The position numbers and the translations under genes were made by a program. A stretch of DNA of 64,000 nucleotides from Isoetes taiwanensis (taxonomy: Eukaryota; Streptophyta; Lycopodiopsida; Isoetales; Isoetaceae). How positions within the stretch are numbered: position 1 is the first letter of the stretch; every line of letters begins with the position of its first letter. The notes beneath the pieces are model-generated. The model was given only the letters and a program-made list of their open reading frames with translations. It made no database searches and was not told where the DNA came from. This document shows, in pieces, positions 23,280-34,553 of this stretch. The DNA lies in NCBI GenBank assembly GCA_021234155.1, contig JAJEKV010000516.1, positions 62,001-126,000 on the forward strand, read 5' to 3'.

Positions 23280-24230
23280 ATATATATATGCGCTACAATG
23301 CCCAGGAGTAATAAAAGACCATTAAGGATTGCAGACTTTCTCTCCCCAATGGACAAGGTTACAAGACTGGCGGATACCTATAATTGGCCCCAAAGACCTT
23401 TTAGATTTTCTCCAAGGTTAAGTTGCTTAGTCGTCTATATGCCAATTCCATGCCCGACCCTTGTATCAATGTCTTCTTCAAAAGGCCATATTACATCACA
23501 TTTAGCGTGATTCAGCCCAATCCCCAGATATGGGTAAAAGAATCTAAAACTGTTGAAAGGCAGGAAAACTCCCATCATCATACCTTAAGAAAAGAAAGGT
23601 ATCATCCGCATATTGCATAATAGTCGATTTAGATTGGAACACGGAAGAAGTAACCCATTCAAACAATCCCCTCATCATCAAGCTTTTCACCATACGAGGT
23701 TAAGAGATATGCCATGATTATAAAAGGTAAGGAGCAAGGGACACCCCCGCCTAATCCCCTTTCGAGCTCAAAAGAGACGGTATGAACTAGAGCAGAATTT
23801 GATGCCATCTTGTTCAAACCCATAACTAACTCTATAAAGTTTATTTCAAAGCCCATATGAGCCATCACATTTTTAGCCCACTCCACCAAAGAGAGTCATA
23901 GGCTCTAAAATCCGACTTGACATTATACACACTGGCAGGAAGACTTGCACCAATGGAGCCCCTCTCTAGCTGCGTGATAGTTGTCAAAAAATGTTCTGCT
24001 GGAAGAAAAGCTGATTGTTCACATCCAATCAAAGCGGGTTAAGATTGGCTTCAAGCGATTAGCAATGACCTTCATGATTACTTTGTACAACACATTGGTT
24101 AGTGCTATTGGTCTCCATTCATTTAGCACCGGGGCTTATTGACTTTTGGAATCAAGGAGATAAATCCGGTTGCTAGGGCTGGGGTGAAGGTATTTGACCG
24201 CCCATGCTCCCTTTGACCAGCGGTGAAGAA
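23280..24230 (-). pseudogene. LINE 2 reverse transcriptase remnant
   Basis: Minus-strand frames read, in pieces, a reverse transcriptase N-terminal block: ATGFISLIPK, then LNEWRPIALTNVLYK-like and IANRLKP-like sequence, then EQSAFLPAEHF near 24,000. A longer frame at 23,889-23,659 continues with VEWAKNVMAHMGFEINFIEL. The order matches plant L1-type elements. Several stops interrupt it. Confidence 0.65.
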
Positions 24231-24982
24231 TGGCCCAAGTATATCCCAGAATTCGACATAGAACTCTGGAGGGAACCCATCATGTCCTGGCGACTTACCA
24301 GAAGCTAAAGAACACAGAGTCTTGTAGATTTCTACATCACAAGGCTCTTGAAGTAGAAGTTTCCATCAGTCACTATCCGGCCTTGCCTCAACGAGGGAGC
24401 CACCGAGCATCGATTGTAATAGTCATTTGGGGGGGATCTTCTTTGAACAACCCCTCATAAGCGTCACGAAGAAGGATTTAATTTACGCCTCCTCTTTAAG
24501 AACCCGTTCGATCATTAGTAACTGAAGTGATACTATTCTCGGCCAGCCCTTGCTCTGCCAATCTAAAAAACATTTAGAGCTTTCATGATCAACCTCGCGA
24601 TACCATTTGGTCTTAGATCTAATAGCGGCCCTCGAGCCTCTTCCTCTTCTATCGCTTTTATTTCGACCTCTAGCTCTTCCTCAAGTGCCTGATTGGCGAT
24701 ATTAAAGGGATCTAGAATCAAACCTTGTTTAACTTGTCGAACTTGGTTGTATAGGTCAACCTTAGTTTCCCGGAATTTGGTAGCCCGTAGTTTCCCCCAC
24801 TTTTTTATCCAATCCTTCATATCGGCATTTTTCTTGATCCAGGATTTCATACTAGGAAGACCCTCTTCCCTTGATCGTTAGCAATGTATTCTTTGAATGG
24901 TATACAAAGAGATCCTTCCCTAGGAGCCTCAGATTGAATTTAAAGGGGACATTTCCTTTTAAATGCAAGTGAAGGAAGATCT

Positions 24983-25674
24983 TCAAATACTAGTTTTTGT
25001 GGGATATGATCTTGATCGGGAAAAACCCCTTCCACATAGCACAGATCCATAAAGGAAATAACTTGTTAGCCACATAATATCATCTGCAGCGCAACAATAA
25101 ACTCGGCATTCCATTCCTTTTTGTTTATTAGACCATGAAATAGGAAGTATTCGATGGTGGGAGGAGAAGGAAGCCACAATTGTTGAGAAGGGAATCCATG
25201 CCGCGCTCCTCCCCAAGAGGTTTCTATACAAGCCAATCTTTTGATCCCAAACATCCGTCATATTGAGGTCACCACCTAGTACCCAGATTGGCCACCGGGT
25301 TGTGATCACCCAATCCATGATTTCCTTCCATAGAATGGCAGGCTTATTTGTTGCATAAATATTAATCACTCCCCATTGAATCCCATCTCAGATCAAATTG
25401 CCTGACTTTGCCACCTTCCATCTGTCCAAAGATATTGCGGCTTACTAGTTAAACCCTTCCATAAAGTTCCTGTGCCCCCCTTAGTGCCTCCCGGCAAACG
25501 GGTAAAAAGAGGAATCTTGGCTTCCTACCCATGCACCTAAGGAACCGCCTCAAGTCGAAGTCTATGTTTCTGTATAAGTAGGATATCTGCGCTCATCGAT
25601 CTCATTGCTGCTAAAAATCTAGCCCTCTTTAGAGGTCCCTTGATACCTCGAAGGTTCCACGAAATAATCTTCAT
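24983..25674 (-). pseudogene. LINE 2 endonuclease remnant
   Basis: This is an apurinic-type endonuclease domain. It starts MKIISWNLRGIKGPLKRAR at 25,674, continues with SADILLIQKHRL (the catalytic glutamate of the usual LLQE motif is K here), then VINIYATN and WVLGGDLNMTDVWDQKIG (the G-D-N block, about 25,270). Frames change at least twice after that. The loss of the glutamate and the broken frame make it inactive. Confidence 0.65.
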
Positions 25675-25949
25675 GATTTTTCTATTTGAGTAGCATCATC
25701 CCCTATTACGTACCCCTTATCATTTTTGGTGATACCCAAACCCCTCCAGTTGTGTACCCTCAAACTACTTCCCAACAGGGTTGAATTTTCGAAGGGTCCC
25801 CTAGATTCATACCCATTATTTTGAAAATCCCATAAATTGATATCTACCCACATGACGATCCAAAGTTAGCAAGTTATTGGTTGGATTTTCTTGCCCCCAT
25901 CACCGGTTTCCATATACTTGCCCCCACCTCCCTTTGCACACACCCCCAA

Positions 25950-26166
25950 TTGAGACCCTACACACCCCAATTGAGACCATGTTCTTATAGGAGGATGCAA
26001 AAGTTGTAATGATTGGACCCTTATTTCTCTTACTAGTTGACCCAGAGCTTTATCCCCCTCTCCAACTTCCATGCCCACCCCCCAACCCCATAGTTATGTC
26101 CATAACCACAAACCCCATTTGAGACCCCGTGACTTATAAGAGGATGCAGAGGTTATCATGGTTGGA
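25950..26166. repeat. Diverged direct repeat, spacing about 146 bases
   Basis: A block containing TTATAGGAGGATGCAAAAG (about 25,985-26,003) recurs as TTATAAGAGGATGCAGAGG (about 26,134-26,152). Both copies are preceded by TTGAGACC and followed by a TGGTTGGA-like sequence. It lies at the 5' edge of LINE 2 and may be its 5' untranslated region. Confidence 0.5.
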
Positions 26167-26512
26167 TCCACTTTATAACAGCATCTCCAATAGAGCATTT
26201 TCCCTGGCAAGAATTCCCATACAATTCCCATACAATTCCCACTGCCCAATGCCAGAGCCCATAGCCAGAACTCTTAAATGACACCAAATTGTTTCTATCA
26301 CCTATCATCTGTTTTTGAATTCCCATCTTAAGACAACAACATAAACACGTGTAACAATACACTCTGTAGTTCATGAGATATTTGACAAAGAAAATACAAT
26401 AGCAACCTAGCATATGTAGAGCAACTATTAAGCTCAAAACAGTGCAGCCAGCCTCAACTGGAAAATCGGCTGATGATCAACAGAATAGGCCCATAAGAAA
26501 AATGGGCTAACA

Positions 26513-27034
26513 CTAGGCAAAGCCATTACACAGATAGTTGTATTCCCTTGTTACTATTGAACCAAATACCAAGAGAGCTGATCCATGTTCAATCTTATAT
26601 CCACAAGTCTGATATAATCCAACACTGAAGCCTATCCAGTCTACATTCCTGAACTTCCACACTCGAATCTGTCCACCTACAGATCCTATTCCACCACTTC
26701 TTCTTAGAGGTGTCATCAAATTGACCTGTAAAAAAGAAGCTACAAGACTGCCCATTTGCACAGCCTTTCCAAGCCTTTCCATTTGGTCTGGCCCAGGTCG
26801 AGCAACAAGCAAACATCTATCTTCAAAATGCCAAAGGACAGTGCTCCGCCAAATTGCATTAGGACCAGCCATTGATTTTAGAACATATTTCAACTGTTTA
26901 TAGGAACTATAGAATAGAGACAAGCAAAAGTAACTGCAGGAGCAAAAAGCAAAGTACTGACCGCTTATAAGAGATAAGGCTCCCACCAAATAAACCATTA
27001 CTTTAGTATATTTAATATATGTGGCAGCTCGCAT
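26513..27034 (-). pseudogene. Unidentified protein-coding remnant
   Basis: A minus-strand frame of 173 codons contains a stretch that looks like real protein, AGPNAIWRSTVLWHFEDRC. A second frame (26,816-26,595) seems to take over with TGQFDDTSKKKWWNRICRW, after which the first frame resumes near EVWKF-like text. This pattern suggests a coding exon with two single-base changes. I do not recognise the family, and no catalytic motif is obvious. It lies upstream of LINE 2 in the same orientation but does not look like LINE ORF1. Confidence 0.3.
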
Positions 27035-27112
27035 TCTTCATCCCAAAACCGGTAGGATATAATCGGACATCTTGGCGTTAAGCTGCTCGGGTTATCCATT
27101 TATCCCAAGGAT

Positions 27113-27560
27113 TCAAAAGGCTGCCTCTACCAAGCCACTTGAGAGAATTCGTAGATGCCCATAAAGCTGTTTTGCAAGTACCAGAAACGGTCTCCAGAGA
27201 AACCTCTCAAAGGAACTCCATTGTTTCATACAAAATGGAAACAACAGTTCCACCGTGGCTGCATCAATCAGGCCACAGGAAACTAGTTGGCAACGCCAAA
27301 TATTCTGTTGATGCAACTATTGATTGCTCATTTTCACATTGTGACAGATGCCCTCCTACACACGGATGCCCTCCTACAATATCCTTCCAAGTCAGATAAA
27401 TTATAGCCAGCATCGGCTTCAACCAAGTTCCTGTTGCTATCCCCAAGTGCTGCTTCTGATCTAATCCTCCAGAAGAGAGACCCGTCCAAGAAACTCCATT
27501 CTTTTACACAGAATGGAAGCAAGAGCCCCACCGTGACATCTGCCAAGCCATGGGAAGCAA
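27113..27560. repeat. Diverged pair of similar segments
   Basis: Segments at about 27,190-27,290 and 27,475-27,560 share AACTCCATT...ACA.AATGGAA.CAA and CCACCGTG in the same order. Between them a 17-base unit containing GATGCCCTCCTACA occurs twice in tandem (about 27,348-27,380). Parallel minus-strand frames (LFPFCMKQW and LLPFCVKEW) reflect this duplication rather than two genes. Confidence 0.5.
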
Positions 27561-28611
27561 AACCACAGGGGGCACATGTTACGCTTTCGCAAAAGCGGGG
27601 GCGGCCATGGCGGACCAGCCCTAACCTAGGCGCTCTTCTCCATCCTTAGTGCCCTATATCCAAGTCTTGTTTTTACACCTTTGCAGCCCAAAGATTACCT
27701 TCAAGGGCAAAGGACAACGAGTCTTGATGTAAAGCCGAATTCTATGAAATGAGCGATGTTACATGGTATGTGCATAGGGATCGAAGTAGCTTCTGCGATG
27801 CATACACCTGTACCTTTGTAGCAAGATAGGAAGGGAGAAGTTCAAAAATTTTGTTGTTTGGGGTGCGGGTTAAAGGGAACTCTGCAAGACAGACCCTCTG
27901 TGAGGACCCTTGGATCTAACTGGGAGAATCCGGGGACTATGTCCTTGTGGGATTTGCAAGCCTTGTGGGAGTTATGAAACCTGCAGTCTTTCTGAATTAA
28001 ATCAGTGGAGAACCAAAATTTAGTAAAAAATGAAATGCTTGTAGGCAGCAATATGTTGATAAAAACCTGTAGCTCCTGGTAATGCTCTTTTGGGATTGAG
28101 AATGGGAGGATGAAAAGGTGTAAATAGGATCATGAGGATGGGATGGTAGGATTGAAGTTCAGGGAATTAGGATTTGGTAGGATATTGGATAGAAAATGAT
28201 ATGAATGAAGGTAGTCAAGTTTTGGTGGAAAGCGGGCTCAGAATGAGAGTGTTACCATTTCCCGGTTTAGCTCTTGAATTAGTCTCATCAGGCATTGGTC
28301 GTGGACATGAGGATGATGAGTGTACCATAAGCATCGCCAAACATTTGTGATGGTAATATCATTTAAATGTAGTATTCAAATTGTTGGTCAATCATCCTTA
28401 CGCTATTAATTTCTAGGAACCACCATAGTTGCACCATTAAGTATGTGCCTGAAAAACTCTATTGCCCAATCAATTTTTCGATCTGGGATATCGGGAATGT
28501 CAATGTCTGTGATACCTCGACTAGGCTGTCCATAATCCATCATCGTATCTGAATATCATGAATTAACCTGCCTTACAGGAAAAGTGTATGCTCGGTGGCT
28601 CAAGCGATGTA
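27561..28611. other. No gene recognised
   Basis: Short frames only. The stretch may include the 3' untranslated region of LINE 1, but I could not find a poly-A tail or a target duplication. Confidence 0.4.
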
Positions 28612-30729
28612 TTAAAATCTACGCTTAAGGCTCATCATGTAATCTAGCGGAAGACAATCTTTGTCGAGAAGAGTAGCATTGCAGTTTAATTTAAACAAAT
28701 GATGAAAGCCTATGAAATGACCAATACTATGCCACTTGTTATCCACAGAATCTCTATCTACATGCATCTGACTAGTTGCAGCCATTTCAATGTCATATAT
28801 AACTTGTGTTTTTATCCAGTGAATGGATATTCTTTTTCCCCCATAATGACATCTATTTCTATGTTTCCATACATTCCATAAAGCAATGAAGCATAAAGAG
28901 TCTGTGAAAGCATCATCATTCATCATGAAATCCAACAAAGTAGCAGGACATAAAATTTTGAATGTATCTTCAAACCATAACCAGAAGGAGGTGAGCTTGA
29001 CACACCCAAAGATATGCTCAAAACTTTCCTCATTACCACAGCCAAGAGGGCAATTTGAATCAATAGGATGAGTGAGATGATTTGAGTGCCTGGAGATCAT
29101 TTCTAAATTAGATAAACTCTTGTTTGCAACAAGCCAAACAAAGTAGGAGATCTTTGGGGGCAGATAGGAATGCCAAATGTTTGTGAAGAGTCTGGTTTCA
29201 GTTTCATCTGAACCCCAATACAATTTTGCCTTTGAAGGCACATGTGATTTGTTTAAACATCTGTAGACTTTTGATACACTATAACTTGGTTTGTCAAATA
29301 AGGTCCAGTCAATAATAATGGGATTAGCCAGAAGGTTGAATGCATGGACCTTGTGCATAATATATCTAAATAGAGTTCTGTCAGAAGAACTACCTCTGAT
29401 TTTGTGCTTCAAAGTAGTCCAGGTAATCCATCTGCCTTGATCCCAGAGATCACCAAGAGTGAGAATATTATAATCTTTCCATTTCTTGTAGAGCTTTTTA
29501 TGTCTGATGGCAAGAGGAGTAGAGTGATCTCTAGAGAAATTGGGATTCCAGAAAATATTAGTGCTGATATGACTGTTTTCCAGGTTGGAATGGTGAAAAG
29601 TCTGATGAACCTTATTCCAGGCAATAATCATGTTTCTCATGAGTGGAGAAATATGGGGGGCAGGTTGCATAGTTGTGAAAGCTGAATGAGGCAAATTATG
29701 AGAGATGGATGTATGATTTTTTGGATGGCTACAGGAAAGCCAGTAGTTGATGAAGATTGAGGCAGGATTATTATTTAAGAATAATGACTTCCAGATGTAC
29801 TTACCTGCTAAGGCATAACTTTGCAAGACCATATTTTTGCATCCCAACCCACCTTGAATTTTGCTTCTGGTAAGTGAAGACCAGTTAACCATATGATGCT
29901 TGCCCCATATGAAGTTTCTCACTATTCTCTCAATCTGAAAATAAATGCATTTGGGAGCTAGGAGTGCAGATGAGAAATAAATGTGGGAGGCTGCAATGAC
30001 ATAGTTTGCAATTAAAGTTCTCCCTGCCAAAGAGAGACAATTGCCATAATTACCAAGTTTCTTTCTAATCCTTTCTACAATGGGATTCCAAAGACATTTG
30101 AGACTAGGATTGAGAGAAAGGGGCATGCCAAGAAGTTGAGTTGTCTCAGTGTCAGTCATACATTTAATGCCAGCAATGCTATCTGTGTTGAAATCCCCAA
30201 TGATAGTACATTTGTTTCTATTCAAGTGAATACCAGAGGCAGAACCAAAATTATGAATGGTCTGCAAGAAAGTTTGAATAATGCTCAAATCATTTTTGAG
30301 GAAACTGAAGGAGTCATCAGCATATTGAAGGATTGATAGATTTGTGATGTTGTCTGGTAAATTTAGACCAACAATATGTCCAGTCGATTGGAGATGAATG
30401 ATGACTCTAGTTAACATTTCTGCAACAGCTAGAAATAAATATGGTGCTAAGGGGCACCCTTGTCTGACACCTCTAGCAAGAGGGAAGAATTGTCCTGGAG
30501 ATCCATTAATGAGCACAGTGGATTGGGATCTGGAGTTAAGCCCCAGGATCAACTGGATGATCTTGTGGCTGAAGCCAAGCTTCTCGAGAGAAAATTTTAA
30601 AAAATCCCATCTGACTGTATCAAAAGCCTTTGAAAAATCTAGCTTTAAGAGAATGCAGTCCTGATTTGTCAGTCTTGTTCCAATGCAAACCCTCCATGGC
30701 AGCAATGTAGTTATCCAGGATGAATCTAT
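28612..30729 (-). pseudogene. LINE 1 ORF2, 3' part: reverse transcriptase and zinc-binding region
   Basis: This picks up directly after the hAT-like insertion in the reverse transcriptase (FILDNYIAAMEGLHWNKT in the restored reading of the DNA). A single extra A near 30,645 then changes frame, after which the frame stays open to the stop at 28,612. Motifs in order: LDFSKAFDTVRWDF; GVRQGCPLAPYLF; LQYADD (the catalytic YADD box, about 30,320); then late palm and thumb sequence. Near the end comes HSYLPPKISYFVWLVANKSL with CPLGCGNEESFEHIFGC, the zinc-binding RVT domain of plant LINEs. No RNase H domain follows. Confidence 0.9.
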
Positions 30730-31333
30730 TAGGGAATAAATTACTAATCGCATATTTCTTATTAGCCAGAATGACTTTAGCTAAACTTGCTCGATATTAA
30801 TCCCAAAATTTTCCGTGGTTTAGCTAAACTCTACACATTTTTCCTCTCATACTTTCTAGCGTTTAGCTAAACTAACCCAAACATCATCCCAAAAAGTTCT
30901 ATAGTGTGGCCAACGAAAAATATTAAGCCAAATTACTATACTTGTTTTCAATTGTTTCCACATATTTTAGTCATTTTCTTTATGAAAAGATTCTAAAATA
31001 ATGCTAATTAGCAAAGTCTAGGACTCAAATTAATTTATAATGCTAGAATCTAAACTATTAATCATATATTCCTTATAAACTAGAATGATGTTAGCTAAAC
31101 TAGCCCGAAATTAATTCTAAAAGTTTCTATGGTTTAGCTAAACAATACAAAATTTGACTCTCTTACTTTCTAGTGTTTAGCTAAAGAGCTCTAGGGTTGG
31201 TGGAGTCCCAAAAAGTTAAGCTAAAATTATTATTTTTTCCCAATTTTTTGCATTTACTTTTAGCCAATTTTTTTTTTAAAAATGTGGTAAAAAATCGCCA
31301 AATAGCTAAGTTTAGCCCTTAAATTATTCCATG
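30730..31333 (-). mobile_element. hAT-like non-autonomous element, copy 1 (604 bp)
   Basis: Ends read TAGGGAATAAATTA at the left and, as reverse complement, CATGGAATAATTTA at the right. These are inverted termini of about 14 bases. The flanks carry an 8-bp duplication, GAATCTAT (30,722-30,729 and 31,334-31,341), extendable to 9 with a T. The duplicated bases are LINE codons: joining the flanks restores LPNRF followed by ILDNY in the reverse transcriptase. There is no ORF for a transposase. CAGGG/TAGGG-type ends and an 8-bp duplication suggest the hAT superfamily; a 9-bp duplication would suggest Mutator-like instead. Strand is arbitrary because no coding sequence orients it. Confidence 0.85.
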
Positions 31334-33044
31334 GAATCTATTTGGGAGAAATGCAGATTGATTGGAGCTAATGACTTCGAAGGTGAGTTTTGACCCACAT
31401 TTTGCAATAATTTTTGCACAAACTTTATAAGTTGAATTTGTCAAGGATATTGGCCTCAATCGAGAGAAGGATTGGGGATTGTCAACTTTGGTATCAAAGT
31501 GATAAGTCCAGTGAGAAAAGCTGAGGGTGCAGGTGGTTTGAATTCGAAGCCTTTAATCATAAACATGAAGTCATCCTTGATTATGTCCCGAATTTAAGAT
31601 AAAATTCGGGTGGAAGGCCATCCGGGCGGGACTTTTCCCTTTGGCAAGACTTTTAAGAGTAGTAAAATTTCCTCAATGGAGGGGGTAGCTTCGAGCATTA
31701 GACATTCTGATCTCTTTGTGAAGACCATTATTGATAATCATATCTGAAAATGATTTGGCTTCAACAGTTTGGGTAGGGGTATCAATAGGTTGGGAAAAGA
31801 TTGCAGCATACTTGGAGCAAAAGTAGTTAGATATCTCTTTCTGGTCATCCAAAGTAACATCATTATCATCTTTAATGGAAGAAAGTTGGCTTTTAAGAAG
31901 CCCTGGATTTAGCCACCCCAAAAAAAATTTGGAGTTCCCATGATCCATTTGAAAAGTATTTAAGCTTACATCTGATTGAGGAACCTTTGGCTTCTAATTC
32001 TTCAATGGTCTTGATGGCCATTTCTAGATTCCCCTCTTGCCAGTGGAGCTCAATATTTAGGGGGTCATCCTGAAGTTTCATTCTAACTTCTTTCATATCT
32101 TGAAGATAAGCTCTCTTCTCAGCAAGCTTACTGTCATGAAGGTGTTTAGACCAATTCTTAATCCAGGATTTGGAATCTTTGAAATTGGAATAAAATGCCC
32201 TCATTGAGTTTGTAGATCTAACTCTGGGAAGAGAGTTGTAAAAGGCTTTAAAGTCCTCACAGAATGCAGCAGAGTCAAGGAGGGAGCAATTTAGCTTGAA
32301 GGGGGTGTTTCCATATCTCTTTATAGAAAGCACATGCTTGGTGATTAGAAACTGAGGCTGATGGTCAGAGATGGAGGTACACTCATCACTGTGGACAAAG
32401 CAGTTATCCCAAAAGTCATGATGACTGTTATTAATATAAAATCTGTCGAGTGCACAATAAACCCTATTATTCCCTTCTTGTTTGTTTGACCAGGTATAAG
32501 CTGATGTAGAGGATGGAATATGTTGTAAGAAGTGCATATCAAGCAATAAATCCCATTGAGTTCTCTCATCAGTACACATGTTTAAATCCCTGCCAATTTT
32601 CATGTCCCAGGTTGGAGTGTTGTTGAAGTCACCTGCCATAATCCATGTTTCACAACTCTGAGTTGAGAGCCAGTTGCTAATTGAAAGCCAGGTTGTAGCC
32701 CTAAGTCTAGAGTCAGTTGGAGCATAAATGTTAATGATCCCAAAAGAAATGTCATTATTTTTGAGAACTACTGACTGCCAGGTCTTGCATGGGCTATTGT
32801 AAATCAAACTTTGATTTAGATGCTTCCAAATAATGCACAGCCCACTAGACGTACCTGTGGCTTCAATCCAAATTGAGGAAAACCCAGGGCCTATCCAATC
32901 TGCAAGGTTTGAGCATTCAAAGTTAGGCAGTCTCAGTTCCTGCAGCAGGATAATATCACTGTCATAGTTTCTTATCTGAGATATTACCCTCCTCCTTTTA
33001 AGAGGGCCTTTTATTCCCCTTAGATTCCAACTGAGAATCTTCAT
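31334..33044 (-). pseudogene. LINE 1 ORF2, 5' part: endonuclease and start of reverse transcriptase
   Basis: Starts MKILSWNLRGIKGPLKRRR at 33,044. Endonuclease motifs follow in order: LLQELRL (catalytic Glu), INIYAPTDS, WIMAGDFNNTP (G-D-x-N), SAYTWSNKQEG, and SDHQPQF (the catalytic His pair, about 32,350). The frame is open to about 31,960 and then shifts. The connector to the reverse transcriptase is broken, but sequence just before the insertion still reads VISSNQSAFLPNRF. The ATG is well placed 40 bases after the ORF1 stop. Confidence 0.9.
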
Positions 33045-33083
33045 GGAGAGTAAATTTATGGAAGGAGCAGAAGAGAAGGGTGC

Positions 33084-33947
33084 CTAAGTATCCTTTCTGG
33101 ATCTTAGCCTTGTGTTAGCTGCAGGAGTGTTGGAGGAAGTAGGTGCTCTTTGAGTTTTCTTCTTCTTGGCCTTTTTGCTATTAGATTTAGCTATGCTAGT
33201 ACATTTATTATTGGATGTGAGGTAGGCATCATCATCCCAAGTGTTGCCATTGGTGTTGATATTATGTAAAGCATTCTCCTTGTCTAATTCGGTGTCAGCA
33301 GAATCCATATCAACAGGGTTTATGGGATCAGGATTCTCTGCATGATGGGGGCAACTCCAAAACTTTAACTTACAGCAATCTTCATTAGCAGAGTTTGGAT
33401 CAATGGGGCTGAAGTTTATAAGAGCATCATTCAGGATGTTTAACTTGTTATTATTATTACTAGAATCAAATGCAAGGTTTGTTAAGGAAAGATCTTGCCT
33501 AGAAATGATGTGGTCTTGCTGTGAAGAGTCTGCAGATCCAGTCAGTTGTTGAACTTCTGTTGTAGTTGAGTCATGTGAAGCTTGCTGAACTTGATCAACT
33601 GTTGTAGCCTCATCATGTAGCAGACTCTTTTCCCAGAAGGTCGATATATCCCTGATACTACCTACATCTGTTTTATCCCTGACACTACCTACCTCTGTTA
33701 TCTGTGTGAAGGCATCTGACACACTTACAGGCACAACCAATTGCTGTAATTGCCGAGCTATCTCAGAGGAGATGGTGGCATTTGAGTGAGAGGAAACAAT
33801 TTGAGTAAGGTCAAGCAGGTCAACATGAGGCAGTTGAATTTCATTTGTAGGAGGTAGTGGTGATGGAGATGGAAATAAGTTAGGCATGGGAGATTCAGAA
33901 GGGAGATTGGGGTGAGTGGTGGTTTGAGGCAAAACTTCTGAAGAGAT
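33084..33947 (-). pseudogene. LINE 1 ORF1, C-terminal part
   Basis: The open frame from the edge of the hAT-like copy (ISSEVLPQTTTHPNL) runs to the stop at 33,084. The protein is serine/threonine- and asparagine-rich and ends with a basic tail (KSNSKKAKKKKTQRAP, then RLRSRKD). Basic C-terminal ends of ORF1 are common in plant LINEs and fit nucleic-acid binding. The apparent ATG start at 33,971 lies inside the inserted element, so it is not the real start. Confidence 0.75.
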
Positions 33948-34553
33948 CAGGGAATAAATTACTAATCGCATATTTCTTATTAGCCAGAATGACTTTAGCT
34001 AAACTTGCTCGATATTAATCCCAAAATTTTCCGTGGTTTAGCTAAACTCTACACATTTTTCCTCTCATACTTTCTAGCGTTTAGCTAAACTAACCCAAAC
34101 ATCATCCCAAAAAGTTCTATAGTGTGGCCAATCTAAAAATATTAAGCCAAATTACTATACTTGTTTTCAATTGTTTCCACATATTTTAGTCATTTTCTTT
34201 ATGAAAAGATTCTAAAATAATGCTAATTAGCAAAGTCTAGGACTCAAATTAATTTATAATGCTAGAATCTAAACTATTAATCATATATTCCTTATAAACT
34301 AGAATGATGTTAGCTAAACTAGCCCGAAATTAATTCTAAAAGTTTCTATGGTTTAGCTAAACAATACAAAATTTGACTCTCTTACTTTCTAGTGTTTAGC
34401 TAAAGAGCTCTAGGGTTGGTGCAGTCCCCAAAAAAGTTAAGCTAAAATTATTATTTTTTTCCCAATTTTTTGCATTTACTTTAGCCAATTTTTTTTCGAA
34501 AATGTGGTAAAAAATCGCCAAATAGCTAAGTTTAGCCCTTAAATTATTCCATG
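33948..34553 (-). mobile_element. hAT-like non-autonomous element, copy 2 (606 bp)
   Basis: This is almost identical to copy 1 (30,730-31,333), in the same orientation. It starts CAGGGAATAAATTA and ends with the complement of CATGGAATAATTTA. The flanks carry a different 8-bp duplication, GAAGAGAT (33,940-33,947 and 34,554-34,561), so it was a separate insertion and not part of a duplication of the LINE. Differences from copy 1 are a few substitutions and one-base gaps, for example GGCCAATCTAAAAAT here against GGCCAACGAAAAAT. Confidence 0.85.

Larger units (their letters stand above)
21305..26170 (-). mobile_element. LINE 2: decayed L1-type retrotransposon
   Basis: This is a minus-strand LINE with a terminal poly-A seen as T16 at 21,305-21,320. 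From its 5' side it carries an ORF1-like remnant (about 26,080-25,690), then an endonuclease beginning MKIISWNLRGIKGPLKRAR at 25,674. Reverse transcriptase pieces lie at about 24,230-23,280, and a C-terminal segment ends LWMEDLRLRG near 21,530. Stops and frameshifts are frequent, so it is inactive. The endonuclease start closely resembles that of LINE 1 at 33,044 (MKILSWNLRGIKGPLKRRR), so the two belong to related lineages, but LINE 2 is much more decayed. Confidence 0.8.

Noticed and set aside
30730-31333. Solo LTR interpretation of the repeated 600-bp element
   Set aside because: It lacks TG...CA ends, has 12/14 inverted termini and is flanked by 8-9-bp rather than 5-bp duplications.
33948-33971. 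ATG at 33,971 as the start of LINE ORF1 C-terminal part
   Set aside because: The first codons lie in the hAT-like insertion. The same short peptide start appears at 30,753 for the same reason.
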